The notes beneath the pieces are model-generated. The model saw only the letters and a program-made list of their open reading frames with translations. It was not told the DNA's origin and searched no databases. Made by a program: the position numbers and the translations under genes. Positions 31,188 through 38,983 of a DNA stretch of 64,000 nucleotides are shown piece by piece; position 1 is the first letter of the stretch; every line of letters starts with the position of its first letter. Location: the NCBI GenBank assembly GCA_913057175.1, contig CAJXNP010000019.1, positions 80,581 through 144,580 on the forward strand, written 5' to 3'. The DNA comes from an uncultured Cytophagales bacterium. GTDB taxonomy: Bacteria; Bacteroidota; Bacteroidia; Cytophagales; Cyclobacteriaceae.

Positions 31188-32186
31188 CTAGTTTTGTGAT
31201 GCTTCAACAAATTTTTTCAATGCCTGTAGCGCCTTTCCGGATTCCAGGCTTTCCCTTGCCTCAGCCATTGAGCTTTCCAATCCATTTTCAGGATGCGAAC
31301 AATACAAGGCCATGCCTGCATTGGCAATAGCTACCTGGTTCTGGGCTTTTGTTCCTTTCCCTTCCAGTATGTTTATAAATATTTTAGCGGAATCCTCCAC
31401 TGTTTCACCACCGGATAACTGTTCAGGATTTAAATGCTCCAAACCAATTTCTTCAGGAGAAATAATGCTTTCATCATTTCTTCCAATGATTTTAAATGAC
31501 CCCGTCAGGGAAACTTCATCATATCCATCCAACGAATGAATGATCAGGTATTGCGCATTGGTTTGCTGATACAGATAGGCATACAATCTGGCCAACTCGA
31601 GACTGAAAACGCCTACGATTTGCTTTTTCAGAAACGTAGGATTGACCATAGGACCCAGCATATTGAAAAACGTTTTAACTCCCATATCTTTTCTTACGGG
31701 AGCTACATTCTTCATGGCTGGATGGAACAATGGAGCATGCAAATAACATATTCCCGATTTCTCCAATATTTCTATCAATTTTTCCCGATCATTCGTGAAT
31801 TGATAACCTAAATGAGCCAATAAATTTGAAGATCCGCAGGAAGAAGAAACTGCATTATTTCCATGCTTGGCCACCATTTGACCGGAACCGGCAACAATGA
31901 AAGAAGCCAGGGTTGAAATATTAAAAGTATCCTTTCCATCTCCTCCTGTACCACACAAATCCATCACATCGTACTCATCCAGATCGATGTGAACACACAG
32001 GTCCAGCATGGCATCCCGAAAACCGGCTAACTCCTGGATGGTAATGCTTCGCATGATGAAAACCGTCAAAAAAGCCGCCATCTCCGATTGATTGTATTTT
32101 CCCCGTGCGAGGTTGGTCAACACTTCCCTGGCCGTCTGTCTGTCCAGGTATTTATATTCAAAAAGGTAATTTAAAATCTCTTTCAT
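31188..32186 (-). CDS. trpD: anthranilate phosphoribosyltransferase
   Basis: Transfers phosphoribose from PRPP to anthranilate. Motifs DLCGTGGDGKDTFNIST (PRPP loop, about 78), AKHGNNAVSSSCGSSNLL (about 106), and the PVRKDMGVKTFFNMLGPMVNP stretch near 163. Start at the ATG at 32186, preceded by a TTG codon. The spacer to trpG is 757 nt and contains the DUF559 element and phrase-type DNA, whereas trpG and trpD are usually adjacent or fused. Confidence 0.96.
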   Translation of the reverse strand: MKEILNYLFEYKYLDRQTAREVLTNLARGKYNQSEMAAFLTVFIMRSITIQELAGFRDAMLDLCVHIDLDEYDVMDLCGTGGDGKDTFNISTLASFIVAGSGQMVAKHGNNAVSSSCGSSNLLAHLGYQFTNDREKLIEILEKSGICYLHAPLFHPAMKNVAPVRKDMGVKTFFNMLGPMVNPTFLKKQIVGVFSLELARLYAYLYQQTNAQYLIIHSLDGYDEVSLTGSFKIIGRNDESIISPEEIGLEHLNPEQLSGGETVEDSAKIFINILEGKGTKAQNQVAIANAGMALYCSHPENGLESSMAEARESLESGKALQALKKFVEASQN

Positions 32187-32217
32187 CAAATTGAGTTAAA
32201 AGTTTTTCAAGTAATAA

Positions 32218-32238
32218 GGTTGAAAGTTTGTAAAGGTT
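32218..32238. repeat. outer inverted phrase, left side of DUF559 region
   Basis: GGTTGAAAGTTTGTAAAGGT at 32218-32237 resembles, in inverted orientation and with a 7-nt insertion, 32898-32925 on the other side of the DUF559 element. It could also just be the common GTTGAAAGTT phrase. Confidence 0.45.
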
Positions 32239-32332
32239 TATGTGTTGAAATATTTTCATCCTTCCCGGTCATAATATTTTCTATCGCAGACACTTTGGTC
32301 ATCACCTCCTGTTGGATTTGGCAGAAGTCTAA

Positions 32333-32364
32333 ACTCCCCTCCTTGGAGGGGCTGGGGGTGGGTC
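32333..32364 (+). repeat. left terminal inverted repeat of DUF559 element
   Basis: G/C-rich 32-bp end with internal hairpin CCCCTCC TT GGAGGGG at 32336-32351. It stops 4 nt before the stop codon of the DUF559 gene. Confidence 0.8.
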
Positions 32365-32367
32365 TTT

Positions 32368-32739
32368 TCATTCGTTTTCTTTTATCCATGCCAATATTGT
32401 TTCTAATACAAAACCCATTTCCTTCTTTACATCCAGGTCATCAAACCTAAGAAAGCGTACACCCAATGATTCCAATTTCTCTTGCCTTTCTATATCGTTA
32501 TCTACCACATATCCATGCGTATGAGAATCCCCATCAATTTCAATCGCCAGCATCAGGTCTTTACAATAAAAATCTACTATGAATTCATCGATAGGTCGCT
32601 GCCGGTCAAAATCATATCCATTCATTTGTCCACCTTTTAATTCCTGCCACAAAAGGATCTCTGATAAAGTCATGTTTTTTCGTAACCTTCGGGCTAACTC
32701 TTTTAACCTTGGATTATATGGGATTATTTTTCTTTTCAT
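32368..32739 (-). CDS. DUF559 endonuclease-fold protein
   Basis: 123 residues of the DUF559 family, related to Vsr and PD-(D/E)xK nucleases. It has the family start 'PRLKELARRLRKNMTLSEILLW', then the nuclease core with Asp56 (FIVDFYC) and Glu67-x-Asp69 (LAIEIDGDSH), then GVRFLRFDDLDV. The catalytic triad is complete, so activity is plausible but substrate and role are unknown. Such genes recur in Bacteroidota between palindromic repeats, as here, where the repeats start 4 nt after the stop and 9 nt before the ATG. It is transcribed in the same direction as the trp genes, between trpG and trpD. Confidence 0.9.
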   Translation of the reverse strand: MKRKIIPYNPRLKELARRLRKNMTLSEILLWQELKGGQMNGYDFDRQRPIDEFIVDFYCKDLMLAIEIDGDSHTHGYVVDNDIERQEKLESLGVRFLRFDDLDVKKEMGFVLETILAWIKENE

Positions 32740-32748
32740 TGCTTATGG

Positions 32749-32779
32749 ACCCACCCCTGCCCCTCCCAGGAGGGGAGTA
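32749..32779 (-). repeat. right terminal inverted repeat of DUF559 element
   Basis: 31-bp inverted copy of the left end; internal hairpin CCCCTCC TG GGAGGGG on the minus strand. Confidence 0.8.
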
Positions 32780-32897
32780 TAACTAGATGGATGTTTGTAG
32801 ATTCATTTTGATTTTGTATTCATATCCAAATTATTAATCTTCTTTCACCAAATCTGTTCACCTTCATAAGCTAGATTTGAAAAACTCAGCATCATCC

Positions 32898-32925
32898 AAC
32901 CTTTATAACTTTATGAACTTTCAAC
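32898..32925. repeat. outer inverted phrase, right side of DUF559 region
   Basis: On the minus strand GTTGAAAGTTCATAAAGTTA followed by TAAAGGTT, an imperfect inverted counterpart of 32218-32238. It starts about 20 nt after the trpG stop codon. Confidence 0.45.
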
Positions 32926-32943
32926 TTGACAAACTCTCCACTT

Positions 32944-33522
32944 TCAACTCTCATGTTCCAGCCAGTTTTTCATCATGGTTTTACCGTTTTCAGTGACAAT
33001 GGATTCTGGGTGGAACTGCAATCCACGAACATCGAATTTTTTATGGCTGACACCCATCACGATATCATCTTCATCTATTGAATTAATTTCCAAATCACCG
33101 TTTATCGTATCTTTAACTACCGCCCAGGAATGGTAGCGGCATACCATAAATGATTCCGGTACTTCTTTAAATATATAATCTTCCTTTATTGTCAGATGGA
33201 TGGTAGTCCCAACTCCATGAAGCACATGGGGCATGTTATACAATTGAGCTCCATAGACTTCACCAATTGCCTGGTGGCCAAGGCAGATTCCCAATATGCT
33301 TTTCTTTGATCCATATCGGTCAATCAAATCGAGCATAATTCCTGCTTCGCTGGGGATACCAGGTCCCGGTGACAATAATATTTTATCATATTTATCGACT
33401 TCATCAAGAGTAATTTTGTCATTTCGATAAATATCGAGCTGGTCGCCATAGCCCAGCTCCCTTATGATGTGAACGAGGTTGTAGGTAAATGAATCATAAT
33501 TATCCAGAACAAGAATTTTCAT
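32944..33522 (-). CDS. trpG: anthranilate synthase component II (glutamine amidotransferase)
   Basis: Supplies ammonia from glutamine to TrpE. 192-residue class I amidotransferase with LSPGPGIP (about 50), nucleophile Cys80 in GICLGHQAIGE, and the His-Glu pair in LQFHPESI near the C terminus. It starts 6 nt after trpE. It may also serve p-aminobenzoate synthesis, but the operon points to anthranilate. Confidence 0.96.
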   Translation of the reverse strand: MKILVLDNYDSFTYNLVHIIRELGYGDQLDIYRNDKITLDEVDKYDKILLSPGPGIPSEAGIMLDLIDRYGSKKSILGICLGHQAIGEVYGAQLYNMPHVLHGVGTTIHLTIKEDYIFKEVPESFMVCRYHSWAVVKDTINGDLEINSIDEDDIVMGVSHKKFDVRGLQFHPESIVTENGKTMMKNWLEHES

Positions 33523-33528
33523 TTCCTC

Positions 33529-34947
33529 TTAAATTTTAATGTTTTGACCTTTTTCAATGGCTGTCCGAAGAGCAGCCAATTTGTTGTTTACTTCCTGTAA
33601 TTCGCTCTCCTCGTTTGACTTAGCAACCACCCCTGCCCCGGCCTGATAGTATAGTGTATTGTTTTTACTTAAAAATGATCGGATCATGATCGCATGATTG
33701 AACTCCCCGTCAAAACCCAGGTACCCAATGGCACCGCCATAGTAGCCCCGGCGTGTTGGCTCATATTTGTCTATTAATTCCATCGCTTTGTGCTTGGGAG
33801 CACCGGAAAGGGTCCCCGCAGGAAAGGTATCAGCCACCATCTGAACCGTTTTTGAGTGCCCATTCATTTTACCAGTAACCTTAGACACCAAATGGATGAC
33901 GTGTGAATAATACTGGATCTCCTTAAATTTTTCGACAGTCACCTCATCACCATTCCTGCTCAGGTCATTTCGCGCCAGGTCCACCAGCATGACATGTTCA
34001 GAATTTTCCTTGGGATCGGCAAAAAGTTTCTTGGCTAGTTCGCCATCGGACTCATCGTCACCAGTTCTTTTAAAAGTTCCAGCAATCGGATAAATCGTTG
34101 CCATGCCTTTATTAATCACAATCTGGGCCTCCGGGGAAGAGCCAAAAATTTTGAAACTGCCATAGTCAAAATAAAACAGATAAGGTGATGGATTAATGGC
34201 TCGCAGTGCACGGTAAACCATGAATTCATCCCCTTTGAAACCGGATTGGAATCTCCTGGAAAGAACGATCTGGAATACATCACCTCTGAAGCAGTGATGT
34301 ATTCCTTTTGTCACCATCTGGCGATATTCCTCATCTGTTAAATTGGATCTTTCATCATTGAGTGATTCAAATGAGAAATAAGGAAAGTTTTTTCCTTTGA
34401 TCAATCGCTCGATATCCTCTATGTTGCTTTCCTGTTCCGAACCATCCAACCGATGATCGAACAAATACATTTCGTTCTTGAAATGGTTGATAGCAATTAC
34501 ATTGCGATAGACTTTGTACAGAATATCAGGAATTTTATATTCATCTGTTTTGCCTTTATCGAATTTGATATCTTCAAAATGCTGAACCGCATCATAAGAC
34601 ATGTAGCCAAACAGTCCGTTGGAAATGAATTTGAAATTCTCTGATTTGGTTTCAAATGAATGCCTAAACTCAGAAAGCTTATCAATCACTTCATGTTGAT
34701 AAGAGGTCTCCCAAATTTTAATATCACCATCCGGGTATTCAATTTTTAACCGATTGTCCTTCAGCATGAAGGAGGCAATCGGGTTGCAGCAAATATAGCT
34801 GAAGCTGTTTTGCTCGCCATGATAATCAGAACTTTCAAGCAGTATTACTCCATTTAGCTTATCCCTCAGCTTCATATAAATACTCACCGGAGTTGCTGTA
34901 TCGGCTATTAGTTTTAAAAAGTCCGTTTTAAGTTTAAATTTTTCCAA
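33529..34947 (-). CDS. trpE: anthranilate synthase component I
   Basis: Converts chorismate and ammonia to anthranilate. 472 residues with the chorismate-binding C-terminal half (FQIVLSRRF, NPSPYLFYFDYG, PIAGTFKRTGDDESD, LVDLARNDLSRN, TFPAGTLSGAPKHKAMEL). LLESSDYHGEQNS near the N terminus resembles the tryptophan-feedback LLES motif, so allosteric inhibition by Trp is likely. The start is TTG at 34947, with no in-frame ATG after the attenuator. It is first in the operon, 24 nt after the attenuator hairpin T-run. Confidence 0.95.
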   Translation of the reverse strand: MEKFKLKTDFLKLIADTATPVSIYMKLRDKLNGVILLESSDYHGEQNSFSYICCNPIASFMLKDNRLKIEYPDGDIKIWETSYQHEVIDKLSEFRHSFETKSENFKFISNGLFGYMSYDAVQHFEDIKFDKGKTDEYKIPDILYKVYRNVIAINHFKNEMYLFDHRLDGSEQESNIEDIERLIKGKNFPYFSFESLNDERSNLTDEEYRQMVTKGIHHCFRGDVFQIVLSRRFQSGFKGDEFMVYRALRAINPSPYLFYFDYGSFKIFGSSPEAQIVINKGMATIYPIAGTFKRTGDDESDGELAKKLFADPKENSEHVMLVDLARNDLSRNGDEVTVEKFKEIQYYSHVIHLVSKVTGKMNGHSKTVQMVADTFPAGTLSGAPKHKAMELIDKYEPTRRGYYGGAIGYLGFDGEFNHAIMIRSFLSKNNTLYYQAGAGVVAKSNEESELQEVNNKLAALRTAIEKGQNIKI

Positions 34948-34971
34948 CGTGTTTTGAGATTTATTGCAAAC

Positions 34972-35000
34972 AAAAAAGGCCCACTGAACAGTGAGCCTTT
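34972..35000 (-). terminator. trp attenuator terminator
   Basis: On the minus strand AAAGGCTCACTG pairs with CAGTGGGCCTTT (one G-T pair, loop about 4 nt), followed by TTTG TTTG with the run of T starting inside the stem. It lies between the leader peptide stop (35037) and trpE. Its loop-side CTGTTCAG (34991-34984) is fully complementary to CTGAACAG (35040-35033) in the leader, the competing antiterminator. Confidence 0.9.
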
Positions 35001-35036
35001 ATCATTAAGTATCTTAAAGCTATATCATACCTCTGT

Positions 35037-35102
35037 TCAGCGACTTGTTATTTCATAAAGCCACCACCAATAAAGATTGATATAGTTGTAAAATTTCTTC
35101 AT
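35037..35102 (-). CDS. trpL: trp operon leader peptide, 21 residues
   Basis: ATG at 35102 to TGA at 35037. Aromatic residues are Phe4, Tyr5, Tyr7, Tyr11, Trp12, Trp13, Trp14 and Tyr16, with three adjacent TGG codons. Its stop codon lies inside the antiterminator strand CTGAACAG (35040-35033), so a ribosome finishing the peptide would block the antiterminator and allow termination. One stalled at Trp would free it. Codons 6-8 contain CTATATC (35085-35079), complementary to GATATAG (35026-35020), a likely 1:2 helix. Too short for usual gene callers; the composition makes chance unlikely. Confidence 0.93.
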   Translation of the reverse strand: MKKFYNYINLYWWWLYEITSR

Positions 35103-35109
35103 CGAGCAG

Positions 35110-35140
35110 CAAATGTAGAAAAGGAAATAACATTCACAAA
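35110..35140 (-). promoter_or_regulatory. trp operon promoter
   Basis: TTTG (35140-35137), 19 nt, TACATTTG (35117-35110) on the minus strand: exact consensus for Bacteroidota housekeeping promoters. The leader peptide ATG begins only 7 nt after the box, so the mRNA would have almost no 5' untranslated region. Confidence 0.8.
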
Positions 35141-35517
35141 GAATTAATTTCAAATTTTTCTCTAACCCATCATACCATCCATTTAAGCAAATTATTCATA
35201 TTCCTGAACAATACGTCTAAAATATGATTATTAAATAACTAATTAAATTTCGGGCAAAAATAGAACTTTTTTTTGTTTAACAATATTTAAATGCACTTTT
35301 AATCAATAAACCAAAATAATAACAATGAAAAAATAGAAGAATCACGTTATTAAAAACGAATAAAAAATGATTCAATAAGGCTCTTGGTAGTGGAGTTTCG
35401 CAATTGGTCTAAATTCACATAACCAATAAATATTGAGAAGTTGAAAGACTACATATTTATTGATTATTAATTAAAAAAAGGATTAATTACGTAGAGTTTT
35501 AACCAATACTAAATACC
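35141..35517. other. AT-rich divergent spacer with stem-loop
   Basis: Very AT-rich region between the trp promoter and the divergent membrane protein gene. The only structure I see is a perfect 10-bp inverted repeat, CAATAAATAT (35424-35433) and ATATTTATTG (35453-35462), 55 nt before the ATG. No small gene is supported. Confidence 0.5.
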
Positions 35518-36417
35518 ATGAAAAGTAATTATGTCGCTTTTCTCGAAATCTGGAATTACGTTCTTACAATCGCCGCGGCAATAACAGCAGTTATAAGTTT
35601 ATATCTCATCATCGCTCATGCCTTAAAAGTTGCGTCACTGAAAGATTACAAGAAAAAGTATGATTATCTAAGAGACAACGATTCAAAAAAGATCTATCAA
35701 AGCATTTTTGCCTTTGCACTGGCATTGACATTATTTGCAAACACATTGGAACAGGAGACGGTCAAACTTCATATTATCTGGTTGTTTGTTCGACTTTTTG
35801 TTACGATCAGTATTGGAACATTGATTGTCTATCTTTCTTACCTTTTGTTAAAATTTGCCTACCCTACCCAGCTTGCCAGAAAACTAAGAAAATGGAGGTA
35901 TCACCCCCGGACAAACCCGAGTACCGGTAACAAAATGAAGTTGCTTAGCGAAGATGAAGAGGACGTTCACCTTGATGAAGGTATGCAGGCTGAAGAAAAT
36001 GTATTTTCTGTTGATTATGATGTCTGGGTCGATCCGGAAACCAATGAAGTACATATTGAAAAGTATGCTGGTCACCTGGAAGCTGAACAATGTAATAGTT
36101 GTGGCTTTATGACCATGAAACAAATCAAGGAAGAAATACACCTAGCGCCTACAGAAAACTCGGAAGGTGAGACAGAAAAGTTTTACCAATGCTCGTATTG
36201 CAAAGCAAAAAGAAGCAAAGTTCTTAAAATTGCGAAGCTCGAGCCCGGAGGAAATTATCACCTCCCAGACCATATTTTATTCAAAGAAGATCGGGCCATC
36301 TATGGTGTAACCATTGAGGTTCATCTAGGTGATGGCAAATCCAAGATTTATGAATTCCCCAGCACTGAACAAGCCAGCGACTTTCTGAAAGAGTTCGATC
36401 TGGACAGTGTGAACTAA
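35518..36417 (+). CDS. membrane protein with cytoplasmic zinc-ribbon-like domain
   Basis: 299 residues. Three hydrophobic helices (about 12-34, 57-75, 84-112) are followed by a basic stretch (RKLRKWRYHPR) and a soluble acidic domain. That domain holds two Cys pairs, CNSCGF (about 193) and CSYCKA (about 223), spaced about 30 residues as in a zinc ribbon. The C-terminal 60 residues are beta-rich. The positive-inside rule puts the Cys domain in the cytoplasm. I do not recognise the family and no neighbour suggests a role. Confidence 0.7.
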   Translation: MKSNYVAFLEIWNYVLTIAAAITAVISLYLIIAHALKVASLKDYKKKYDYLRDNDSKKIYQSIFAFALALTLFANTLEQETVKLHIIWLFVRLFVTISIGTLIVYLSYLLLKFAYPTQLARKLRKWRYHPRTNPSTGNKMKLLSEDEEDVHLDEGMQAEENVFSVDYDVWVDPETNEVHIEKYAGHLEAEQCNSCGFMTMKQIKEEIHLAPTENSEGETEKFYQCSYCKAKRSKVLKIAKLEPGGNYHLPDHILFKEDRAIYGVTIEVHLGDGKSKIYEFPSTEQASDFLKEFDLDSVN

Positions 36418-37184
36418 AAATCGCACTAATAACAATAGGGCTTTTTGTAGGCAAAGAACCTCTACCAGGCTATACACTTTTTCGGGGAAAGATCAATATG
36501 CTCAGTTATGGCAAGGTATGTTTATTCAGAGTTTGAGAATTCTCAAAAAGAGCAGTATAAGCCAAAATTTACCTGAGTGCTCCTCCTAATATTGGAACCA
36601 TCACATTGAAAATTGCAATGGATCATCCTATCCAATGGAATGCGATTCTATCGCCTTCATAGGCGAATAGTCTTAACCACATCGGTGTTTAATGCCTTAC
36701 TTTGACTCTCCCTTTTCTTACTCCAACAGCATGAAAGTTACCGTTAAGAAATAATTCAATCATGTTACAGACACAACAAAATTAATCTCTTTTTGCCCTA
36801 AAATCTCTTGAAAAGTTATTCATATCCATAGAACAGAAGATTTAATAATTTCATTCAAAAACATATAATTCACGCAAAAAGTACTGCATCATGCAGAATA
36901 ACAAAAAATAATTTTAAGATAAAGAGAGTTTCATCACCCTTTAAACTTAATTTAATTTGATAATAGGAAAATCATAGAATTTAAAGTCCGATGTAATCTA
37001 ACAATCTCTTCGAGTCATAATCACTGTTACTTATTCAGTATTGTGTTTATTTTTTTTGAAATCATTACATCTCATTTTATCTTCGCCTTTAATTTATAAT
37101 TTTGTATACCAAACACCAATCGGCTTTTAAATATTCACCTGAAATTGACAGCGGGAAATACGTTTTTTAACCTATTCGTTTTAT
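36418..37184. other. 767-nt gene-free region
   Basis: No convincing coding frame on either strand. Visible features are a 16-bp perfect palindrome TTTGAGAATTCTCAAA (36532-36547), a hairpin pairing CTATCGCC with GGCGAATAG (36648-36670, one bulge), and a -7-like TAATTTTG (37097-37104) 81 nt before the next ATG. It could hold a small RNA or a decayed gene. Confidence 0.45.
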
Positions 37185-37586
37185 ATGACATTAATACACA
37201 TCGACCAAAATAATTTAGCAAGTGTATATTTTGATGAAGACAACCAGATAATTATTTACAAGACTGAAAGCATTTTGGCCAATCAAAATATAGACAAGAT
37301 CCAATCACTTCTGGAACAGTGCATGCAACTTCCTGATGATCAAATCACAATTGGTGAGATCGTTGATTTGACCAATCTGAGGGGAAACTTCAAAAAAATA
37401 ATAGACTTTTTAATTAACACCTATTATCCGGTCATGCATAGAAGAGGAATGAAAAAGGCCGCTTACGTCATTTCCAATGACTTGCTTTCCTATTCACTGG
37501 TACAAGATATATGCGACAAAAATGAACTGGTGGAAACGAAGGCATTCTATGATATGTTTCAGGCTGAAAAATGGGTTTTATCCTAA
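37185..37586 (+). CDS. small cytoplasmic protein, possible STAS/SpoIIAA-like fold
   Basis: 133 residues, no signal peptide or membrane segment. The order of strands and helices (IHIDQ.., NQIIIYKTES, then a long helix, IGEIVDLTNLRGNF, then helix, AAYVISND, then a helical tail) is that of SpoIIAA/STAS-like proteins found singly in this phylum. No phosphorylatable serine motif is evident. The function is unknown. It stands alone, convergent with the next gene. Confidence 0.6.
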   Translation: MTLIHIDQNNLASVYFDEDNQIIIYKTESILANQNIDKIQSLLEQCMQLPDDQITIGEIVDLTNLRGNFKKIIDFLINTYYPVMHRRGMKKAAYVISNDLLSYSLVQDICDKNELVETKAFYDMFQAEKWVLS

Positions 37587-37604
37587 TGGAAACCTACCCG
37601 TCCA

Positions 37605-37817
37605 CTAACCAAATTGCCGGTAAATCCAAAAGAACATGCGAAGAAACAACAACCCAGCATAAGCAATACCGGAAGCTTTGAGGATGAACACCGGATCTTT
37701 GTACCAGGTTTCAAACAGTACCCCAAATAACAGAACACCGATCATGACCAGCAAGGGAGCCAGAAAGACATAGATCAATTCACGGGCCAGCCAGTTTTTC
37801 TTCTTTTTCTCTGCCAT
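37605..37817 (-). CDS. small two-helix membrane protein
   Basis: 70 residues from ATG 37817 (the frame opens with TTG at 37841). A Lys-rich start (MAEKKKKNW) is followed by two membrane helices (about 14-36 and 44-63). No known family recognised. It lies 131 nt downstream of the potassium channel gene on the same strand. Confidence 0.6.
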   Translation of the reverse strand: MAEKKKKNWLARELIYVFLAPLLVMIGVLLFGVLFETWYKDPVFILKASGIAYAGLLFLRMFFWIYRQFG

Positions 37818-37948
37818 TCTTGTCTCAATGTAAGCATACAAGGATCAAAAGATAAATTGATTTTAGATTATAAAAAATCAATACATGTTAAAAGTGAAAT
37901 TTTAAATGAAGATTTTGCCATATCCGGATTTGAGACTACACTATCCTC

Positions 37949-38602
37949 TCAATCATTTCGACGACTTGAGTATTTTCCCACCAACAGAGCAATAATCACG
38001 GCAATATAAAGCTGGCCTCCGATAGTTGTAATAAGAGCAAGTGATTTGGAATGAGGTGAGAGAGGTAAAAGATCTCCATATCCAAGGGTAGAAAGAGTCA
38101 CGAATCCGTAATAAACAACATCATATAGTTTCAGTTCTCCTGAGGCACTAAAATTATATGCGTAGGGATCAAACTGTACCATCAATGATATAAGCAAGGA
38201 AAAGACAATGCCCAGCAAAAGGTATCCGATAATCGCTTCGAGTATTACAATTTCATTTACATTCCTCGCTTTCGAAATTTGATTGATGAGGACTATAACT
38301 ACAAAAATGAAGAAAAAAATACTTAGAATTTTTGATGCCGCATTTAGTATATGGAAATCGAAATAAGCCGCGCTCCATTGAAGCACAAATGGTACAGTAG
38401 CTATCCAGAGCATCTTTTCGTATTTTGCCAGATTAAGGGCACAAGTATAAAATAGTGCCGCATACAAAGATGTATAAGCCATTTTGTGCCATGGCTCAGG
38501 TAAAAATCCAACCAAAAAAACAAACATAAAAACTTCTATCAAAAGAAGCTTTGCCAACAACGTCTTGTTCTTTTTTAGTTTAAAAAAGTTCCTTTTTGCC
38601 AT
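37949..38602 (-). CDS. potassium channel family protein
   Basis: 217 residues. Four N-terminal hydrophobic helices precede an Ion_trans_2-type pore: helix LEAIIGYLLLGIVFSLLIS, pore loop YYGFVTLSTLGYGDLLPLS with the selectivity filter TLGYGD (about 172-177), and a last helix (TIGGQLYIAVIIALLVG). No RCK/TrkA domain follows, so gating is unclear; the N-terminal helices lack an S4-like Arg/Lys ladder. It should conduct K+ across the inner membrane. Confidence 0.88.
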   Translation of the reverse strand: MAKRNFFKLKKNKTLLAKLLLIEVFMFVFLVGFLPEPWHKMAYTSLYAALFYTCALNLAKYEKMLWIATVPFVLQWSAAYFDFHILNAASKILSIFFFIFVVIVLINQISKARNVNEIVILEAIIGYLLLGIVFSLLISLMVQFDPYAYNFSASGELKLYDVVYYGFVTLSTLGYGDLLPLSPHSKSLALITTIGGQLYIAVIIALLVGKYSSRRND

Positions 38603-38746
38603 AAATCTCCGGGTAATTTTTCAGGAAAATTCCAAACATATCCTTTTATTGAAAAAAGTTAAGGATTTTTTACTGATAATTTCCTTTTCCGAATATAAGA
38701 TAGGATCTGGTTTGTAGGGAAAACAAAAAAAGAATTGGTTAAAATC

Positions 38747-38775
38747 AAAAAAGGAGCCCAAATTGAGCTCCTTTT
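38747..38775 (-). terminator. terminator after tRNA-Glu
   Basis: On the minus strand AAAAGGAGC pairs with GCTCCTTTT, then TT. The stem begins 3 nt after the tRNA 3' end, leaving hardly any trailer. Confidence 0.85.
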
Positions 38776-38778
38776 CTG

Positions 38779-38850
38779 TAGTCCGTAGGGGAATCGAACC
38801 CCTGCTACCAGGATGAAAACCTGGCGTCCTAACCCCTAGACGAACGGACC
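38779..38850 (-). tRNA. tRNA-Glu (anticodon TTC)
   Basis: 72-nt cloverleaf on the minus strand. Acceptor GGTCCGT pairs with ACGGACT, D arm with TCTAGGGGTTAGGA, anticodon stem CAGG/CCTG around loop TTTTCAT (anticodon TTC), T arm AGGGG TTCGATT CCCCT, discriminator A. The CCA end is not encoded (CAG follows). Confidence 0.97.
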
Positions 38851-38983
38851 ATTTTTGAATTGGAGTGCAAATATAGATTGCAGTTTTTTATTTGCAAACA
38901 GTCACTATATATTTTTTCAGAAAAAAAATTTACCGCTCTTCAAAATACCTGACAATAATCAGCATTTATTAATATTAGATTTG

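Larger units (their letters stand above)
32333..32779. mobile_element. DUF559 element with terminal inverted repeats, inside the trp operon
   Basis: Left end 32333-32364 and right end 32749-32779 are near-perfect inverted repeats of 31-32 bp: ACTCCCCTCC, then TTGGAGGGGC (left) or TGGGAGGGGC (right), then GGGGTGGGTC after one or two differing bases. There are two mismatches and one single-base gap. Each end is itself a hairpin (CCCCTCC, 2-nt loop, GGAGGGG). The 447-bp unit contains exactly one gene, which starts and ends within a few bases of the repeats. The arrangement looks like a minimal mobile unit; no transposase or clear target duplication is visible. Confidence 0.75.

Noticed and set aside
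32333..32364. Ordinary terminator of the DUF559 gene
   Set aside because: The hairpin is followed by G-rich rather than T-rich sequence and has a near-identical inverted partner beyond the start codon.
32207..32389. 60-codon open frame next to trpD (minus)
   Set aside because: It runs through the element's inverted repeat and phrase-type DNA, starts inside the DUF559 gene and has no recognisable domain.
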